In this document: one piece after another, positions 30,436 through 43,452 of the stretch
How positions within the stretch are numbered: position 1 is the stretch's first letter
How the letters are laid out: every line of letters starts with the position of its first letter
NCBI GenBank assembly: GCA_014239655.1
Contig: JAAZYM010000051.1
Location: forward strand, 1 to 57,249
Source of the DNA: Flavobacteriales bacterium
Lineage (GTDB): Bacteria; Bacteroidota; Bacteroidia; Flavobacteriales; BACL11
Direction of reading: 5' to 3'
Length of the DNA stretch: 57,249 nt
Notes under the pieces: generated by a model
Told to the model about the DNA's origin: nothing
The model's input: the letters and a program-made list of their open reading frames with translations, nothing else
Database searches by the model: none
Translations under genes and position numbers: made by a program

Positions 30436-31451
30436 AATTATCTTTTCATAAAAACTACCCGTTAGAACAACTTAACACCTTTCGTATCTCTGCTAAAGCA
30501 AAATTATTCTATGAATTTGAAGATGAGAAATCATTAATCAAAACTCTAAAAAGTGATGTTCTGAAAAAAGAAAAACTACTCATATTAGGTGGTGGATCAA
30601 ATATTTTAATCACTAAAGATTTTGATGGGGTCGTTTTGAAAAACAGCATAAAAGGAATAAATATTATTACTGAAAACAAAGATAGAGCACAAATAGAGGT
30701 AGGAAGTGGTGTTAACTGGCATGACTTTGTTATGTGGAGTGTTAATAAAAATCTTTCAGGAATTGAAAATCTAGCTCTAATACCCGGCCTTGTTGGTGCA
30801 GCACCAATACAAAACATCGGAGCATATGGAGTGGAAGTCAAAGACTCTATCCTTGATGTTCACTATATTGATATTCAGAACAAAACAAAAAATACTATCT
30901 CAAATAATGAATGTAATTTTAGCTATAGAAATTCTATTTTTAAATGTGAATTAAAAAACAAAGTAATTATTACAAAAGTCATCTTCCAGCTAAGTAAAAA
31001 AGATCTTAATCAAATATCCTATGGAGCTATAAAATCTGAATTAGAATTGCTTAAAGAGGAGCCATCATGTAAAACAATCTGTAAAGCAGTAATAAATATA
31101 AGAACAAAGAAACTCCCTAATCCAAATGTTTTAGGAAATAGTGGTAGTTTCTTCAAGAACCCTATTATATCAAATGATCTTTTTAATAATCTTAAAATTG
31201 AGTATCCAGAAATTATTGGATATAAACACTCAGCATCACATACAAAGGTAGCAGCTGGGTGGTTGATCGATAAAGCTGGATGGAAAGGATATAAAGAAAA
31301 GAATGTTGGTGTATATAAAAAACAAGCGCTAGTTCTAGTAAATCATGGAGGAGCAAATGGTCAAGAAATTTTAGATCTAGCAAATAAAATAAGCGAATCT
31401 ATTTTTAATAAGTTTAAAATTAATATACACCCAGAAGTTAATATTATCTAA
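30432..31451 (+). CDS. murB: UDP-N-acetylenolpyruvoylglucosamine reductase
   Basis: LGGGSNILIT, NLSGIENLALIPGLVGAAPIQNIGAYGVEVKD, NSGSFFKNPI, AGWLIDKAGWKG. Confidence 0.94.
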   Translation: MKLSFHKNYPLEQLNTFRISAKAKLFYEFEDEKSLIKTLKSDVLKKEKLLILGGGSNILITKDFDGVVLKNSIKGINIITENKDRAQIEVGSGVNWHDFVMWSVNKNLSGIENLALIPGLVGAAPIQNIGAYGVEVKDSILDVHYIDIQNKTKNTISNNECNFSYRNSIFKCELKNKVIITKVIFQLSKKDLNQISYGAIKSELELLKEEPSCKTICKAVINIRTKKLPNPNVLGNSGSFFKNPIISNDLFNNLKIEYPEIIGYKHSASHTKVAAGWLIDKAGWKGYKEKNVGVYKKQALVLVNHGGANGQEILDLANKISESIFNKFKINIHPEVNII

Positions 31452-31452
31452 G

Positions 31453-32856
31453 TTGAAAAAAGACATTCTACTAAAAAGACTTAATTCTAATTTTAATCAC
31501 AAACCTACCAAAGAGCAAACTGATCTTTTTTCAGAATTAAATGATTATATCACAACATTAGGAAACAAAAACATCTTCATCCTTAAAGGATATGCTGGAA
31601 CAGGAAAAACAACATTAATCTCATCTCTAGTAAAATCACTTCCCAGTATTGGTAAACGTTCAGTTTTACTTGCTCCCACTGGAAGGGCAGCAAAAGTACT
31701 TGCAAAATACTCAAATAAAAAATCCTCAACAATACACAAGAAAATATATTGGATAAGAACCAATAAAAATGGCAACACATATATTACTTTGAAAGAAAAC
31801 ATGCATTCTAATACACTCTTTATTGTTGATGAAGCTTCAATGATTCCTGAAGATTCAATAAATAATTTTGGAAATAGATCTCTTTTAAAAGATTTAATCG
31901 AATATATCTATGAAGGAATTGATTGCAAACTCATTTTAATTGGTGACACAGCACAACTACCACCAATCAATCTAGAAATTAGCCCTGCACTAGATGAAGA
32001 AATAATAGAATCTCATTACAGTAAACATGTAATATCAAGAGAATTAACAACAGTAGTTAGACAAGCAAAAGATTCAATGATTTTAAAAAACGCTACTAAT
32101 ATTAGAAATCAGATACTAAACAAAAACTTCACCTACCCAATATTTAATCTTAATGAAGATGTTATAAAAATTAACTCTGGAGAAGAATTACAGGAACACA
32201 TTGAAAATGCATATAGCAAATCTGGTGTAGAAAACACAACCATAATCTGTAGATCAAATAAAAGAGCAAATCAATATAATGCCAGAATTAGGAGTGAAAT
32301 TAGATGGCAAGAAAACTCAATTTCTTCAGGAGATATTCTCATGATAGTTAGAAACAATTACTTCTGGCTTGACGAAGACAGTGAGGCAGGATTCCTTGCA
32401 AATGGTGATATTGTAGAAGCAACTAGAATTACTGAGATTATTGAACGATATGGATTTAGATTTGCAAAAGCAAGTCTTAAACTACTAGATTACCCAAATG
32501 AAAAAGAATTAGAAACAATCCTGCTTCTGGACACAATTGAATCAGAAACATCATCGTTATCTTTCGATGATTATCAAAACCTATATAAAGAAATAGGAAA
32601 AGATTATAAAGGAAAAAAAGATATTAATAAAAAAATAAAAGAAAATAAATTCTTTAATGCAATACAAATAAAATTTGCTTATTCAATTACTTGTCATAAA
32701 TCTCAAGGAGGTCAATGGGAGGAAGTCTTTATTGATTTAGGATATTTTAAAGAAGACATGCTTAATAAAAGTTACTTGAGGTGGCTATATACTGCCTTTA
32801 CAAGAGCTACAAAGAAACTATACCTAATTAATTTTAATAAAAACTTCTTTAAATAA
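31453..32856 (+). CDS. RecD-like ATP-dependent DNA helicase (TTG start)
   Basis: LKGYAGTGKTTLISSLV, LAPTGRAAKVL, FIVDEASMI, LIGDTAQLPPI, YSITCHKSQGGQW, LYTAFTRATKKLYLI. Confidence 0.88.
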   Translation: MKKDILLKRLNSNFNHKPTKEQTDLFSELNDYITTLGNKNIFILKGYAGTGKTTLISSLVKSLPSIGKRSVLLAPTGRAAKVLAKYSNKKSSTIHKKIYWIRTNKNGNTYITLKENMHSNTLFIVDEASMIPEDSINNFGNRSLLKDLIEYIYEGIDCKLILIGDTAQLPPINLEISPALDEEIIESHYSKHVISRELTTVVRQAKDSMILKNATNIRNQILNKNFTYPIFNLNEDVIKINSGEELQEHIENAYSKSGVENTTIICRSNKRANQYNARIRSEIRWQENSISSGDILMIVRNNYFWLDEDSEAGFLANGDIVEATRITEIIERYGFRFAKASLKLLDYPNEKELETILLLDTIESETSSLSFDDYQNLYKEIGKDYKGKKDINKKIKENKFFNAIQIKFAYSITCHKSQGGQWEEVFIDLGYFKEDMLNKSYLRWLYTAFTRATKKLYLINFNKNFFK

Positions 32857-32871
32857 ACACTAGAAAAAAAA

Positions 32872-35100
<2,229 letters not shown>

Positions 35101-35121
35101 TCAAAGGCTCTTCTTAAATTC

Positions 35122-38049
35122 TTAGTATCCAAAAACATCTTCTAAAGTTAAAATAGTTACCTCTCCATACTGCTCTAGCAATTCCACATCTATTTCATCA
35201 GTACTTCCTAAAACCATATATGTATAGCTATCATTATTAATATGCGAATTATGAAACTCTTTCAGATCTTCCATAGTAAAATCTTTTACATCTCTAAATA
35301 GATCGCTTCTCTTATCGTAATCAAGATTTGTCTTTCTAGCAGCCTCAAAATACTCTAAAACTTTAAATTTAGTAATCCTTTCTGTTCTTATCTTTTGCAA
35401 CACCCCTTCTCTAGCATTTTCCATATTTGAATTAGCTTCAGGCATTTGAGTTAAAAGACCTAACATTCCTGCCATTGCATCGTCTAATTTATCAGCTTGT
35501 GTCCCAACATATGAAAACTGATAATGCGAATTATCTATTTCTTTAGGAATTGTATATGTACTATATACTGAGTATGCTAATGCCTTTGACTCTCTCATTT
35601 CTTGAAAAACAATTGAGCTCATTCCTCCACCAAAATACTCATTATGAAACATAATAATAGAAAATTCATCCTTATTTAATTTAGATCCCTTTGCATACAT
35701 AACTACTTCAGCTTGTTTCATATCATAATCAACAACATAAACTTTATTATTATTCATTTCCTCTTCTATATTTAAGTTTATTTTCTCTACAGGGACTAAA
35801 TCAGTGGTATTATGCAAATCAACTATTAATTTCTTAACAGCAGAAATATTATCAGGTCCATAATATAATATTCTATGATCATTCTTTGTTAAATTATGTA
35901 TTATATCAAGCAAATCACTAGATTTTACAGAATCTAATTCTTGCTTTGACAGTTGATTAGTAAATGAAGAGTTTTTACCGTATCTAGCATAACTTCTCAT
36001 AGCAGAAAATAAAATAGTTTGCTTATTCAGCTTAGCATCTCTCTTTTGTTTTTCGTATGTAGACTTTAAACTATTTAATGCATCCTCATCTGCAACAACA
36101 TTAGAAAGCATCTTTTCTAATAACTTCACAGATTCTGTAAAATTACTTGAAAGACCTGTTAAACTAACCTTAGTTGATTTAACATTTGTTACTATAGACA
36201 AATCACATCCAAGCTTATAAAACTCCTCTAACTTCTGGCTCGATGAAATATCCTCTGTTCCCAAAAATTTAAAATAATCAACTGCTAATTTTAATTTTTT
36301 ATCATGATCTGTACCCATATCTAGAACATAATTCAATTGAAACCTCTCGTTTTCACTATTTTCCTTATATAAAAGAGGGACTGAATTTACCATGTCTTGC
36401 TTTAGATCTTTTGAAAAATCAATAAACTTAGGTTCTACCTCTTTTACCTCCTCTTCAAGTATAGCTGTTAAAAATTCTGACTTATCATCTCTATTAACAG
36501 ACACTGGAGTTATTTGAGGTTTAGTAACTTTAATAGCATTAGGGTCCTCACCTAGCCTTTTATAAACCACAATATAATTATCACTATAATTTGCATTAAC
36601 AAAATCTATAATATCTTGCTTAGTGATCTTTGACAATTCATCTAAAAATTTCTGATGTTTTTCCCAATCCTTATTTAGAATGAATGCATCAATAAATTCA
36701 TCAGCTCTACCATTATTAGATTCGTATTTTTTAATCTGATCAAGTTTAAGATCAGAAATAATTGCCTTTAATATCCAATCAGAAAAATTACCTCTTTTTA
36801 TTTCATCCAACTGAGATAATAAAAGTCCTTTTACTTCTTCGAGACTTTGACCAGTCATAGGGCTTCCATAAAACCCGTGAATAGAATAATCATTCAAAAT
36901 ATATGGAAAACAACCACCACCAGTTATTTTTTGCGCTTGATTAAGATTAATGTCAATCAATCCTGCCGAAGTATTGCTTAAAACCATATCAACCATTCTT
37001 AAAAGATTAGCATCAGAAGAACCAGCTCCTTTTAATCTAAACCCAACATATAGCCTCTCAGCTTCAGGGCCATAAACATTTATAATCTTGGAAGAATTAA
37101 TTTCATCTTCTTCTATTACTTCAAAAGACGGATCTTCTTTTCGCTCAAAACTTCCAAAATATTTATCTACTAATCGTATAACCTTATCGTAATCGAAATC
37201 TCCTGACATACAAATCGCCATATTATTAGGAACATAATACTTATTAAAATACTTTCTTATCTCAGTTAAGGATGGATTCTTCAAATGATTAATAGTACCA
37301 ATAGTTGTTTGTGTTCCATACTGGTGATTTGGGAACAATCCTGACATTAATCCCTCAAACATTTTACTACCATCACTATCAAGAGATCTGTTTTTTTCTT
37401 CATAAACTGCTTCTAACTCTGTGTGAAACAATCTGAAAACTGGCATTCTAAAACGCTCCGACTCAATCTTCAACCATTTTTCAATTTGATTTGAAGGAAT
37501 ATCATTAACATATACCGTCCGTTCATTAGATGTATAAGCATTTGTTCCTTTTGCACCTATACCACTTAACATCTTGTCATATTCATTAGCGATACATAAT
37601 TTTGCCGCCTCACCAGAAACTGAATCAATCTGACGCCAAATCCTATTTCTTTCATCTTCATCTGACATATTAATAGATCTATACTCCTCATACAAACTTT
37701 CTATTTTATCTAACAATGGTTGCTCTTTTTCATAATCTAAAGAACCATATCTATCAGTGCCCTTAAACAACATATGTTCTAAATAGTGAGCTAATCCGGT
37801 TGCATCTGCCGGATCATTTTTACTCCCTGCTCTAACAGCTATATTAGTTTGCACTCTTGGAGCATCATCATATGATGAGAGATAAACCTTCAATCCGTTA
37901 TCAAGTGTATAGATTCTAGCTTTTAATGGGTCATCTACTACTGATTCATAATTATTTTCAATCATCTTTTGTTGTTTTTTTGCATTAATAATTAAATATA
38001 CTCCAGCAGCAACTAAAAGTATTATTGTTAAAATGTTTTTTGTTGACAT
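35122..38049 (-). CDS. M16 family metallopeptidase with N-terminal membrane anchor
   Basis: HYLEHMLFKG zinc motif; 975 aa with two M16-like halves. Confidence 0.92.
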   Translation of the reverse strand: MSTKNILTIILLVAAGVYLIINAKKQQKMIENNYESVVDDPLKARIYTLDNGLKVYLSSYDDAPRVQTNIAVRAGSKNDPADATGLAHYLEHMLFKGTDRYGSLDYEKEQPLLDKIESLYEEYRSINMSDEDERNRIWRQIDSVSGEAAKLCIANEYDKMLSGIGAKGTNAYTSNERTVYVNDIPSNQIEKWLKIESERFRMPVFRLFHTELEAVYEEKNRSLDSDGSKMFEGLMSGLFPNHQYGTQTTIGTINHLKNPSLTEIRKYFNKYYVPNNMAICMSGDFDYDKVIRLVDKYFGSFERKEDPSFEVIEEDEINSSKIINVYGPEAERLYVGFRLKGAGSSDANLLRMVDMVLSNTSAGLIDINLNQAQKITGGGCFPYILNDYSIHGFYGSPMTGQSLEEVKGLLLSQLDEIKRGNFSDWILKAIISDLKLDQIKKYESNNGRADEFIDAFILNKDWEKHQKFLDELSKITKQDIIDFVNANYSDNYIVVYKRLGEDPNAIKVTKPQITPVSVNRDDKSEFLTAILEEEVKEVEPKFIDFSKDLKQDMVNSVPLLYKENSENERFQLNYVLDMGTDHDKKLKLAVDYFKFLGTEDISSSQKLEEFYKLGCDLSIVTNVKSTKVSLTGLSSNFTESVKLLEKMLSNVVADEDALNSLKSTYEKQKRDAKLNKQTILFSAMRSYARYGKNSSFTNQLSKQELDSVKSSDLLDIIHNLTKNDHRILYYGPDNISAVKKLIVDLHNTTDLVPVEKINLNIEEEMNNNKVYVVDYDMKQAEVVMYAKGSKLNKDEFSIIMFHNEYFGGGMSSIVFQEMRESKALAYSVYSTYTIPKEIDNSHYQFSYVGTQADKLDDAMAGMLGLLTQMPEANSNMENAREGVLQKIRTERITKFKVLEYFEAARKTNLDYDKRSDLFRDVKDFTMEDLKEFHNSHINNDSYTYMVLGSTDEIDVELLEQYGEVTILTLEDVFGY

Positions 38050-38063
38050 AATTTTTATTTTAA

Positions 38064-39812
38064 TTAATAGTCTGGATCAAGACCAAGTTTTTGACCCAAT
38101 TTTGCTAAATATTTATTGTCCTCATACATTCTTTTATACTTATCTGAATTAGTATATGGAGTGTTGTCTTTCTTTAGCTCTGCAACTTTAGTATTTAAAT
38201 CTATTAAATCATTATTTAATTCATTCTTTAAGAAAATTAAAATATCTTGTTTTTCTTGATTTATTAATTCAACCTGTGAAGAGTTGCTTAGTTCAATCTC
38301 TATCTTAAAATCATCCAATAACACAGGTTTATTTATCCCTAAAGCTAATGCTAGGTTTGATTTTTCATTCTCTTTAAAACTCTCTATCATTTTCTTCCAT
38401 TTTTCATAAAAAATCTCCTGAGAAAAATCATCTGACCTAAGTGCTATAATTTTCTCTAAAGATTCATTCTTGTTTTTCTCTTGATTTAAAGAATCTAATA
38501 TAGATATGGTCTTAGCTCTTATATTATTCTCTAAATCATCAACACCTTCATGCTTATCTACAGTTTGTTCATTAGGAGTTTCATCAATTTTCTTTTCACT
38601 CTTATATGTATTAACATCTTCATGACTCTTATTGTCTTTATTAACAACATCTACTTTCTTATTGTTATTTAAAGGATTAGAAACTATGAATTTTTTATCT
38701 TTTTTTTTTACATCATCTTCATGACCAATGGAAGAAACTTGCATTAAACAAATCTCTACTAACAGTCTTTTATTATTACTTAGTTTGTACTGAAGATCAC
38801 ATTCGTTTGTTAACTTAAGTGCTCTAACTAATAATTTGGCCTCTGTCTTCTTGGCTTGATCAAGATACCTCTGTTTTAGGGATTCATTTTTTGAAAGCAA
38901 AGAAACTGTCTGTTCATCTTGACATAAAAGTAAATTACGTAGATGATCAGAAAGACCATTAATAAAGTTTTGGCCATCAAAACCATTATTAATAATTTCA
39001 TCAAACGTTACTATTAAACTACTTATATCATTCAATATTAATTGATTGGTGATTTTAAAATAATAATCATAATCTAAAATATTTAGATGATCTATGACAT
39101 GATTATACAACAACTTGTCATCAGAGACACTCACCAATCTATCAAAAAGAGATAATGAATCTCTCATTGCTCCATCAGATTTTTCAGCAATCAGAAACAA
39201 TGCATCGTCTTCTACTGATACATTCTCATTATCAGCAACATATTTTAAATTCTTCACTATGTCCTCATTACTTACTCTCTTAAAATCAAATATCTGACAT
39301 CTTGATAATATCGTTGGAATAATTTTATGTTTTTCAGTAGTAGCTAATATAAATTTTGCGTGAGATGGAGGTTCCTCTAGAGTTTTAAGGAAAGCGTTAA
39401 ATGCTGATTGCGATAACATATGTACCTCATCTATTATATAAATATTAAATTTCCCTACCTGTGGTGCAAAACGTACTTGATCAACTAAATTACGAATATC
39501 ATCAACTGAATTATTAGAGGCAGCATCTAATTCATGTACATTAAAAGAACTATTTTCATTAAAAGATTTACAGGAAACACACTTATCACAAGCATTGATT
39601 TCAGCATCAATATTCTCACAATTAACTGTTTTTGCAAGTATTCGAGCTAACGATGTTTTTCCAACTCCACGAGGACCACAAAACAAAAAAGATTGCGCCA
39701 ATTGATTTTGTTTGATTGCACTCTTAAGAGTCAGAGAAATAGCGTCTTGCCCTATTACTCGATCAAATGTTTTTGGCCTATATTTTCTTGCTGAAACTAA
39801 AAAATCACTCAT
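38064..39812 (-). CDS. dnaX: DNA polymerase III subunits gamma/tau
   Basis: ARKYRPKTFDRVIGQDAISLTLKSAIKQNQLAQSFLFCGPRGVGKTSLARILAKTVNC; VHMLSQSAFNAFLKTLEEPPSHAKFILATTE. Confidence 0.96.
   Translation of the reverse strand: MSDFLVSARKYRPKTFDRVIGQDAISLTLKSAIKQNQLAQSFLFCGPRGVGKTSLARILAKTVNCENIDAEINACDKCVSCKSFNENSSFNVHELDAASNNSVDDIRNLVDQVRFAPQVGKFNIYIIDEVHMLSQSAFNAFLKTLEEPPSHAKFILATTEKHKIIPTILSRCQIFDFKRVSNEDIVKNLKYVADNENVSVEDDALFLIAEKSDGAMRDSLSLFDRLVSVSDDKLLYNHVIDHLNILDYDYYFKITNQLILNDISSLIVTFDEIINNGFDGQNFINGLSDHLRNLLLCQDEQTVSLLSKNESLKQRYLDQAKKTEAKLLVRALKLTNECDLQYKLSNNKRLLVEICLMQVSSIGHEDDVKKKDKKFIVSNPLNNNKKVDVVNKDNKSHEDVNTYKSEKKIDETPNEQTVDKHEGVDDLENNIRAKTISILDSLNQEKNKNESLEKIIALRSDDFSQEIFYEKWKKMIESFKENEKSNLALALGINKPVLLDDFKIEIELSNSSQVELINQEKQDILIFLKNELNNDLIDLNTKVAELKKDNTPYTNSDKYKRMYEDNKYLAKLGQKLGLDPDY
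38700..38709 (-). promoter_or_regulatory. A10 homopolymer in dnaX, putative slippage/frameshift site
   Basis: Minus strand GAT GAT GTA AAA AAA AAA GAT AAA AAA TTC at codons 366-375. Confidence 0.55.
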
Positions 39813-39837
39813 ATTTTTAGATACTAAAAATGGATTA

Positions 39838-39845
39838 CAAAATTA
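39838..39845 (-). promoter_or_regulatory. -7 element TAATTTTG upstream of dnaX
   Basis: Plus strand caaaatta. Confidence 0.4.
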
Positions 39846-39900
39846 ACATTTCTAACAAAATAACTAATGAAATATAACCCAAATTAAAAAACAACGCTTA

Positions 39901-39932
39901 TTTGGTTATTCTATATAGTTTTTCTACATTTG
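39901..39932 (+). promoter_or_regulatory. rpsF operon promoter: TTTG-N20-TACATTTG
   Basis: TTTG at 39901-39904 and TACATTTG at 39925-39932, followed by CCGCCC. Confidence 0.7.
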
Positions 39933-39965
39933 CCGCCCTAAAATAATTAATTAAAAAAACGAAGG

Positions 39966-40313
39966 ATGAATAATTACGAAACCGTTTTCATAATGAATCC
40001 CGTCTTATCTGATGATCAGGTAAGGGAAACGGTAAAAAAATTTATCACTTACCTGAAAGGTAAGAAAGCAAAAATATCTCATGAAGAGAATTGGGGCTTA
40101 AAAAAGCTCAAATATGTAATCCAAAAGAAAAAAACTGGATTTTATTACCTAATAGAGTTTCAAGCTGAAGGATCTGTAATAAATAATTTTGAAGTGGAAT
40201 TTCAAAGAGATGAAAGAGTTATTAGATGGCAAACAATTAGATTAGATAAGTTTGCGATGGAATATGCAGAAAGAAGGAGAAAGAAATTAAATGAAAAAGT
40301 TAAATCAGAATAA
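39966..40313 (+). CDS. rpsF: 30S ribosomal protein S6
   Basis: [19 protein letters not shown]...[24 protein letters not shown]. Confidence 0.96.
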   Translation: MNNYETVFIMNPVLSDDQVRETVKKFITYLKGKKAKISHEENWGLKKLKYVIQKKKTGFYYLIEFQAEGSVINNFEVEFQRDERVIRWQTIRLDKFAMEYAERRRKKLNEKVKSE

Positions 40314-40315
40314 TT

Positions 40316-40585
40316 ATGAGTAATAAAACAGAAATCAGATACCTATCTCCTGTAGATATTGAAAAAAGACAACAAAATAAGTATTGCCGATTTAAAAAGA
40401 TGGGAATACAATATATTGATTACAAAGATCCTGAATTCTTAATGAGATTCTTAAATGAACAAGGAAAGATTCTTCCAAGAAGAATCACTGGTAATTCAAT
40501 GAAATTCCAAAGAAGATTAGCTGTAGCTGTAAAAAGAGCAAGACAAATAGCTCTCCTTCCATTTGTAGGGGATAATCTAAAATAA
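40316..40585 (+). CDS. rpsR: 30S ribosomal protein S18
   Basis: [61 protein letters not shown]. Confidence 0.97.
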   Translation: MSNKTEIRYLSPVDIEKRQQNKYCRFKKMGIQYIDYKDPEFLMRFLNEQGKILPRRITGNSMKFQRRLAVAVKRARQIALLPFVGDNLK

Positions 40586-40600
40586 TCAAAAGAAATAAAA

Positions 40601-41044
40601 ATGGAAATTATTTTATTAGAAAACGTTGAAAAACTTGGTTTCAAAAATGAGATTGTTAAAGTGAAAAATGGGTATGGAAGAAACTTTCTTATCCCAACAG
40701 GAAAAGCAATTTTAGCAACTGACTCAGCAATCAAAATTCTTAATGAGAATCTTAGACAACAGGAACAAAAAGACTCAAAAATAATAGCAAAACTTAATAA
40801 AACTGCTGAAGAATTACCAACATTAGATATCAAAATAAAAGCAAAAGTTGCTGAAGGAGGGACAAAATTATTTGGATCAATTACTTCTTCACAATTTACT
40901 GAAACTTTAGCAGAACTAGGATATGAAATTGACAAACGTTTTATTAAACTATCAACAATAAAAGAACTTGGAAAATATGAAGCTGAAATAAGATTACACA
41001 GATCAGTTAAAATAAATGTTCCATTTAGTGTTATTGCTGAGTAA
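40601..41044 (+). CDS. rplI: 50S ribosomal protein L9
   Basis: MEIILLENVEKLGFKNEIVKVKNGYGRNFLIPTGKAI. Confidence 0.97.
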   Translation: MEIILLENVEKLGFKNEIVKVKNGYGRNFLIPTGKAILATDSAIKILNENLRQQEQKDSKIIAKLNKTAEELPTLDIKIKAKVAEGGTKLFGSITSSQFTETLAELGYEIDKRFIKLSTIKELGKYEAEIRLHRSVKINVPFSVIAE

Positions 41045-41070
41045 TTCTTAATACAAAACAACATCTATAC

Positions 41071-41098
41071 AACCGAACTTAATAGTTCGGTTTTTTTA
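41071..41098 (+). terminator. Rho-independent terminator of rpsF-rpsR-rplI
   Basis: AACCGAACT-TAAT-AGTTCGGTT followed by TTTTTATT. Confidence 0.93.
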
Positions 41099-41138
41099 TT
41101 TTACTAGTTATTACACATAGAGAGAAAATTAAAATCTG

Positions 41139-41146
41139 TATATTTG
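41139..41146 (+). promoter_or_regulatory. -7 element TATATTTG upstream of aconitase
   Basis: ctgTATATTTGcacgg. Confidence 0.5.
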
Positions 41147-41173
41147 CACGGAATTTAAAAAATCACAAAAACC

Positions 41174-43444
41174 ATGGCTTTTGACATTAATATGATTAAA
41201 AAATTATATGAAAGCTATCCTAATTCTATAAAAAAAACTCGTGCAATTATAAATAAGAACCTTACACTTTCTGAAAAAATTCTATATACTCATCTTTGGA
41301 ATAAAAATTCTAGTAAAGAATTCAAAAGAGGAAACGATTATGTAGATTTTGCTCCAGATCGTGTTGCGATGCAAGATGCAACTGCACAAATGGCTTTACT
41401 TCAATTCATGCAAGCTGGAAAAGAAAAAGTTGCCGTACCATCTACCACTCATGCTGATCATCTAATTCAAGCAAAGCTTGGTGCATCAAAAGATTTACAG
41501 GAAGCATTAAACACAAATAACGAGGTTTTCCAATTTCTAAGCTCAGTATGTAACAAATATGGTATTGGTTTTTGGAAACCTGGCGCTGGAATAATACATC
41601 AAGTTGTTCTAGAAAACTATGCTTTTCCAGGTGGTATGATGATTGGAACTGATTCACACACTGTAAATGCTGGTGGATTAGGAATGGTTGCAATTGGGGT
41701 AGGAGGTGCAGATGCTGTTGATGTTATGGCTGGGATGCCTTGGGAGCTAAAATTCCCAAAACTAATTGGCATTAAACTTACAGGAAAATTAAATGGCTGG
41801 ACATCAGCAAAAGATATTATCTTAAAAGTAGCTGGCATACTTACAGTTAAAGGAGGAACAGGTTGTATTGTAGAATATTTTGGTGATGGCGCTACTTCAT
41901 TATCAGCTACTGGAAAAGGAACAATATGTAACATGGGGGCAGAAATTGGAGCAACAACCTCAACATTTGGATATGATAATAGCATGGAGAGATATCTAAG
42001 AGCAACGGATAGAAATGATGTTGCTGATGAAGCCAACAAAATAAAGAAGCATTTAACAGGTGATAAAGAAGTTTATGAAAATCCTGAAAAATATTTTGAT
42101 CAAGTAATTGAAATTAACCTCTCAGAACTTACTCCTCATTTAAATGGGCCATTTACACCTGATCTTGCAACTCCAGTTTCACAAATGAAAGAGAAAGCCA
42201 AACAAAATAATTGGCCGCTAGATATAGAATGGGCATTAATTGGTTCATGTACAAACTCATCTTATGAAGATCTTACTAGAGCAGCATCAATTGTAGAAGA
42301 TGCGCTTAATAAAAAATTAATTCCAAAAGCTACATTAGGTATTAATCCCGGATCTGAACAAGTTAGATTTACAGCTGAAAGAGATGGCCTTATTGAAACA
42401 TTTGAAAAATTTAAGAATACCAAGATTTTTACAAATGCCTGTGGACCTTGTATTGGACAATGGTCAAGAAAAGGAGCTGAAAAACAGGAAAAAAATTCTA
42501 TCGTACACTCATTTAATAGGAATTTTGCAAAAAGAGCAGATGGTAATCCTAATACACATGCCTTTGTTGGTTCTCCAGAAATGGTAGCTGCCATTGCAAT
42601 CTCTGGTAGATTAGATTTTAATCCAATAACAGACTATCTGCAAAATCAGAATGGCGACAAAGTCAAACTTAATGAGCCAACAGGACTTGAACTTCCTCCA
42701 CTTGGATTTGATGTTGGTGATAATGGATATCAAGAACCTTCTAAAAATGGAAATAGCATTAAAGTAAATGTTAATTCTGAATCAGATAGACTTCAATTAC
42801 TAACCCCTTTTAAAAAATGGAATGGCAAAAATATAACTCATGCAAAACTCTTAATTAAAGCAAAAGGAAAATGTACAACTGACCATATTTCTATGGCAGG
42901 TCCATGGCTTAAATACCGCGGACATCTTGACAATATCTCTAACAATTGTCTTATAGGTGCTGTTAACGCTTTTGGTGAAAAAACAAATGCTGTTATAAAT
43001 CAAATTAGTGGAAATATCGATGAAGTTCCAAATGTAGCAAGAGCATACAAAAAAGCAGGAGTTCCATCAATTGTAGTAGGAGACCATAATTATGGTGAAG
43101 GCTCTTCTAGAGAACATGCCGCAATGGAACCAAGACATTTAGGTGTAGTCGCTGTAATTGTAAAATCATTTGCAAGAATTCATGAAACAAATCTCAAGAA
43201 ACAGGGAATGCTTGGATTAACATTTAATAATGAGTCTGATTATGATTTAATTAAAGAAGATGACACATTTAATTTCATAAATCTTGAAAGCTTTTCTCCT
43301 TCAACTCAGATTGAGCTAGAAATCTTACATAAAGATGGAAGTAAAGATGTCATTCTTCTCAATCACACTTACAACGAAGCTCAGATTGATTGGTTTAAAG
43401 CAGGCTCAGCACTAAACCTTATTAGAAAAGAAAACTCAAAATAA
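41174..43444 (+). CDS. Aconitate hydratase
   Basis: [82 protein letters not shown]. Confidence 0.96.
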   Translation: MAFDINMIKKLYESYPNSIKKTRAIINKNLTLSEKILYTHLWNKNSSKEFKRGNDYVDFAPDRVAMQDATAQMALLQFMQAGKEKVAVPSTTHADHLIQAKLGASKDLQEALNTNNEVFQFLSSVCNKYGIGFWKPGAGIIHQVVLENYAFPGGMMIGTDSHTVNAGGLGMVAIGVGGADAVDVMAGMPWELKFPKLIGIKLTGKLNGWTSAKDIILKVAGILTVKGGTGCIVEYFGDGATSLSATGKGTICNMGAEIGATTSTFGYDNSMERYLRATDRNDVADEANKIKKHLTGDKEVYENPEKYFDQVIEINLSELTPHLNGPFTPDLATPVSQMKEKAKQNNWPLDIEWALIGSCTNSSYEDLTRAASIVEDALNKKLIPKATLGINPGSEQVRFTAERDGLIETFEKFKNTKIFTNACGPCIGQWSRKGAEKQEKNSIVHSFNRNFAKRADGNPNTHAFVGSPEMVAAIAISGRLDFNPITDYLQNQNGDKVKLNEPTGLELPPLGFDVGDNGYQEPSKNGNSIKVNVNSESDRLQLLTPFKKWNGKNITHAKLLIKAKGKCTTDHISMAGPWLKYRGHLDNISNNCLIGAVNAFGEKTNAVINQISGNIDEVPNVARAYKKAGVPSIVVGDHNYGEGSSREHAAMEPRHLGVVAVIVKSFARIHETNLKKQGMLGLTFNNESDYDLIKEDDTFNFINLESFSPSTQIELEILHKDGSKDVILLNHTYNEAQIDWFKAGSALNLIRKENSK

Positions 43445-43452
43445 TTCAACCT

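Noticed and set aside
40420-41064. 214-aa antisense ORF over rpsR/rplI
   Set aside because: Shadow of two confidently identified ribosomal protein genes; no independent coding evidence.
41617-42039. 140-aa antisense ORF over aconitase
   Set aside because: Shadow ORF; the aconitase reading is unambiguous.
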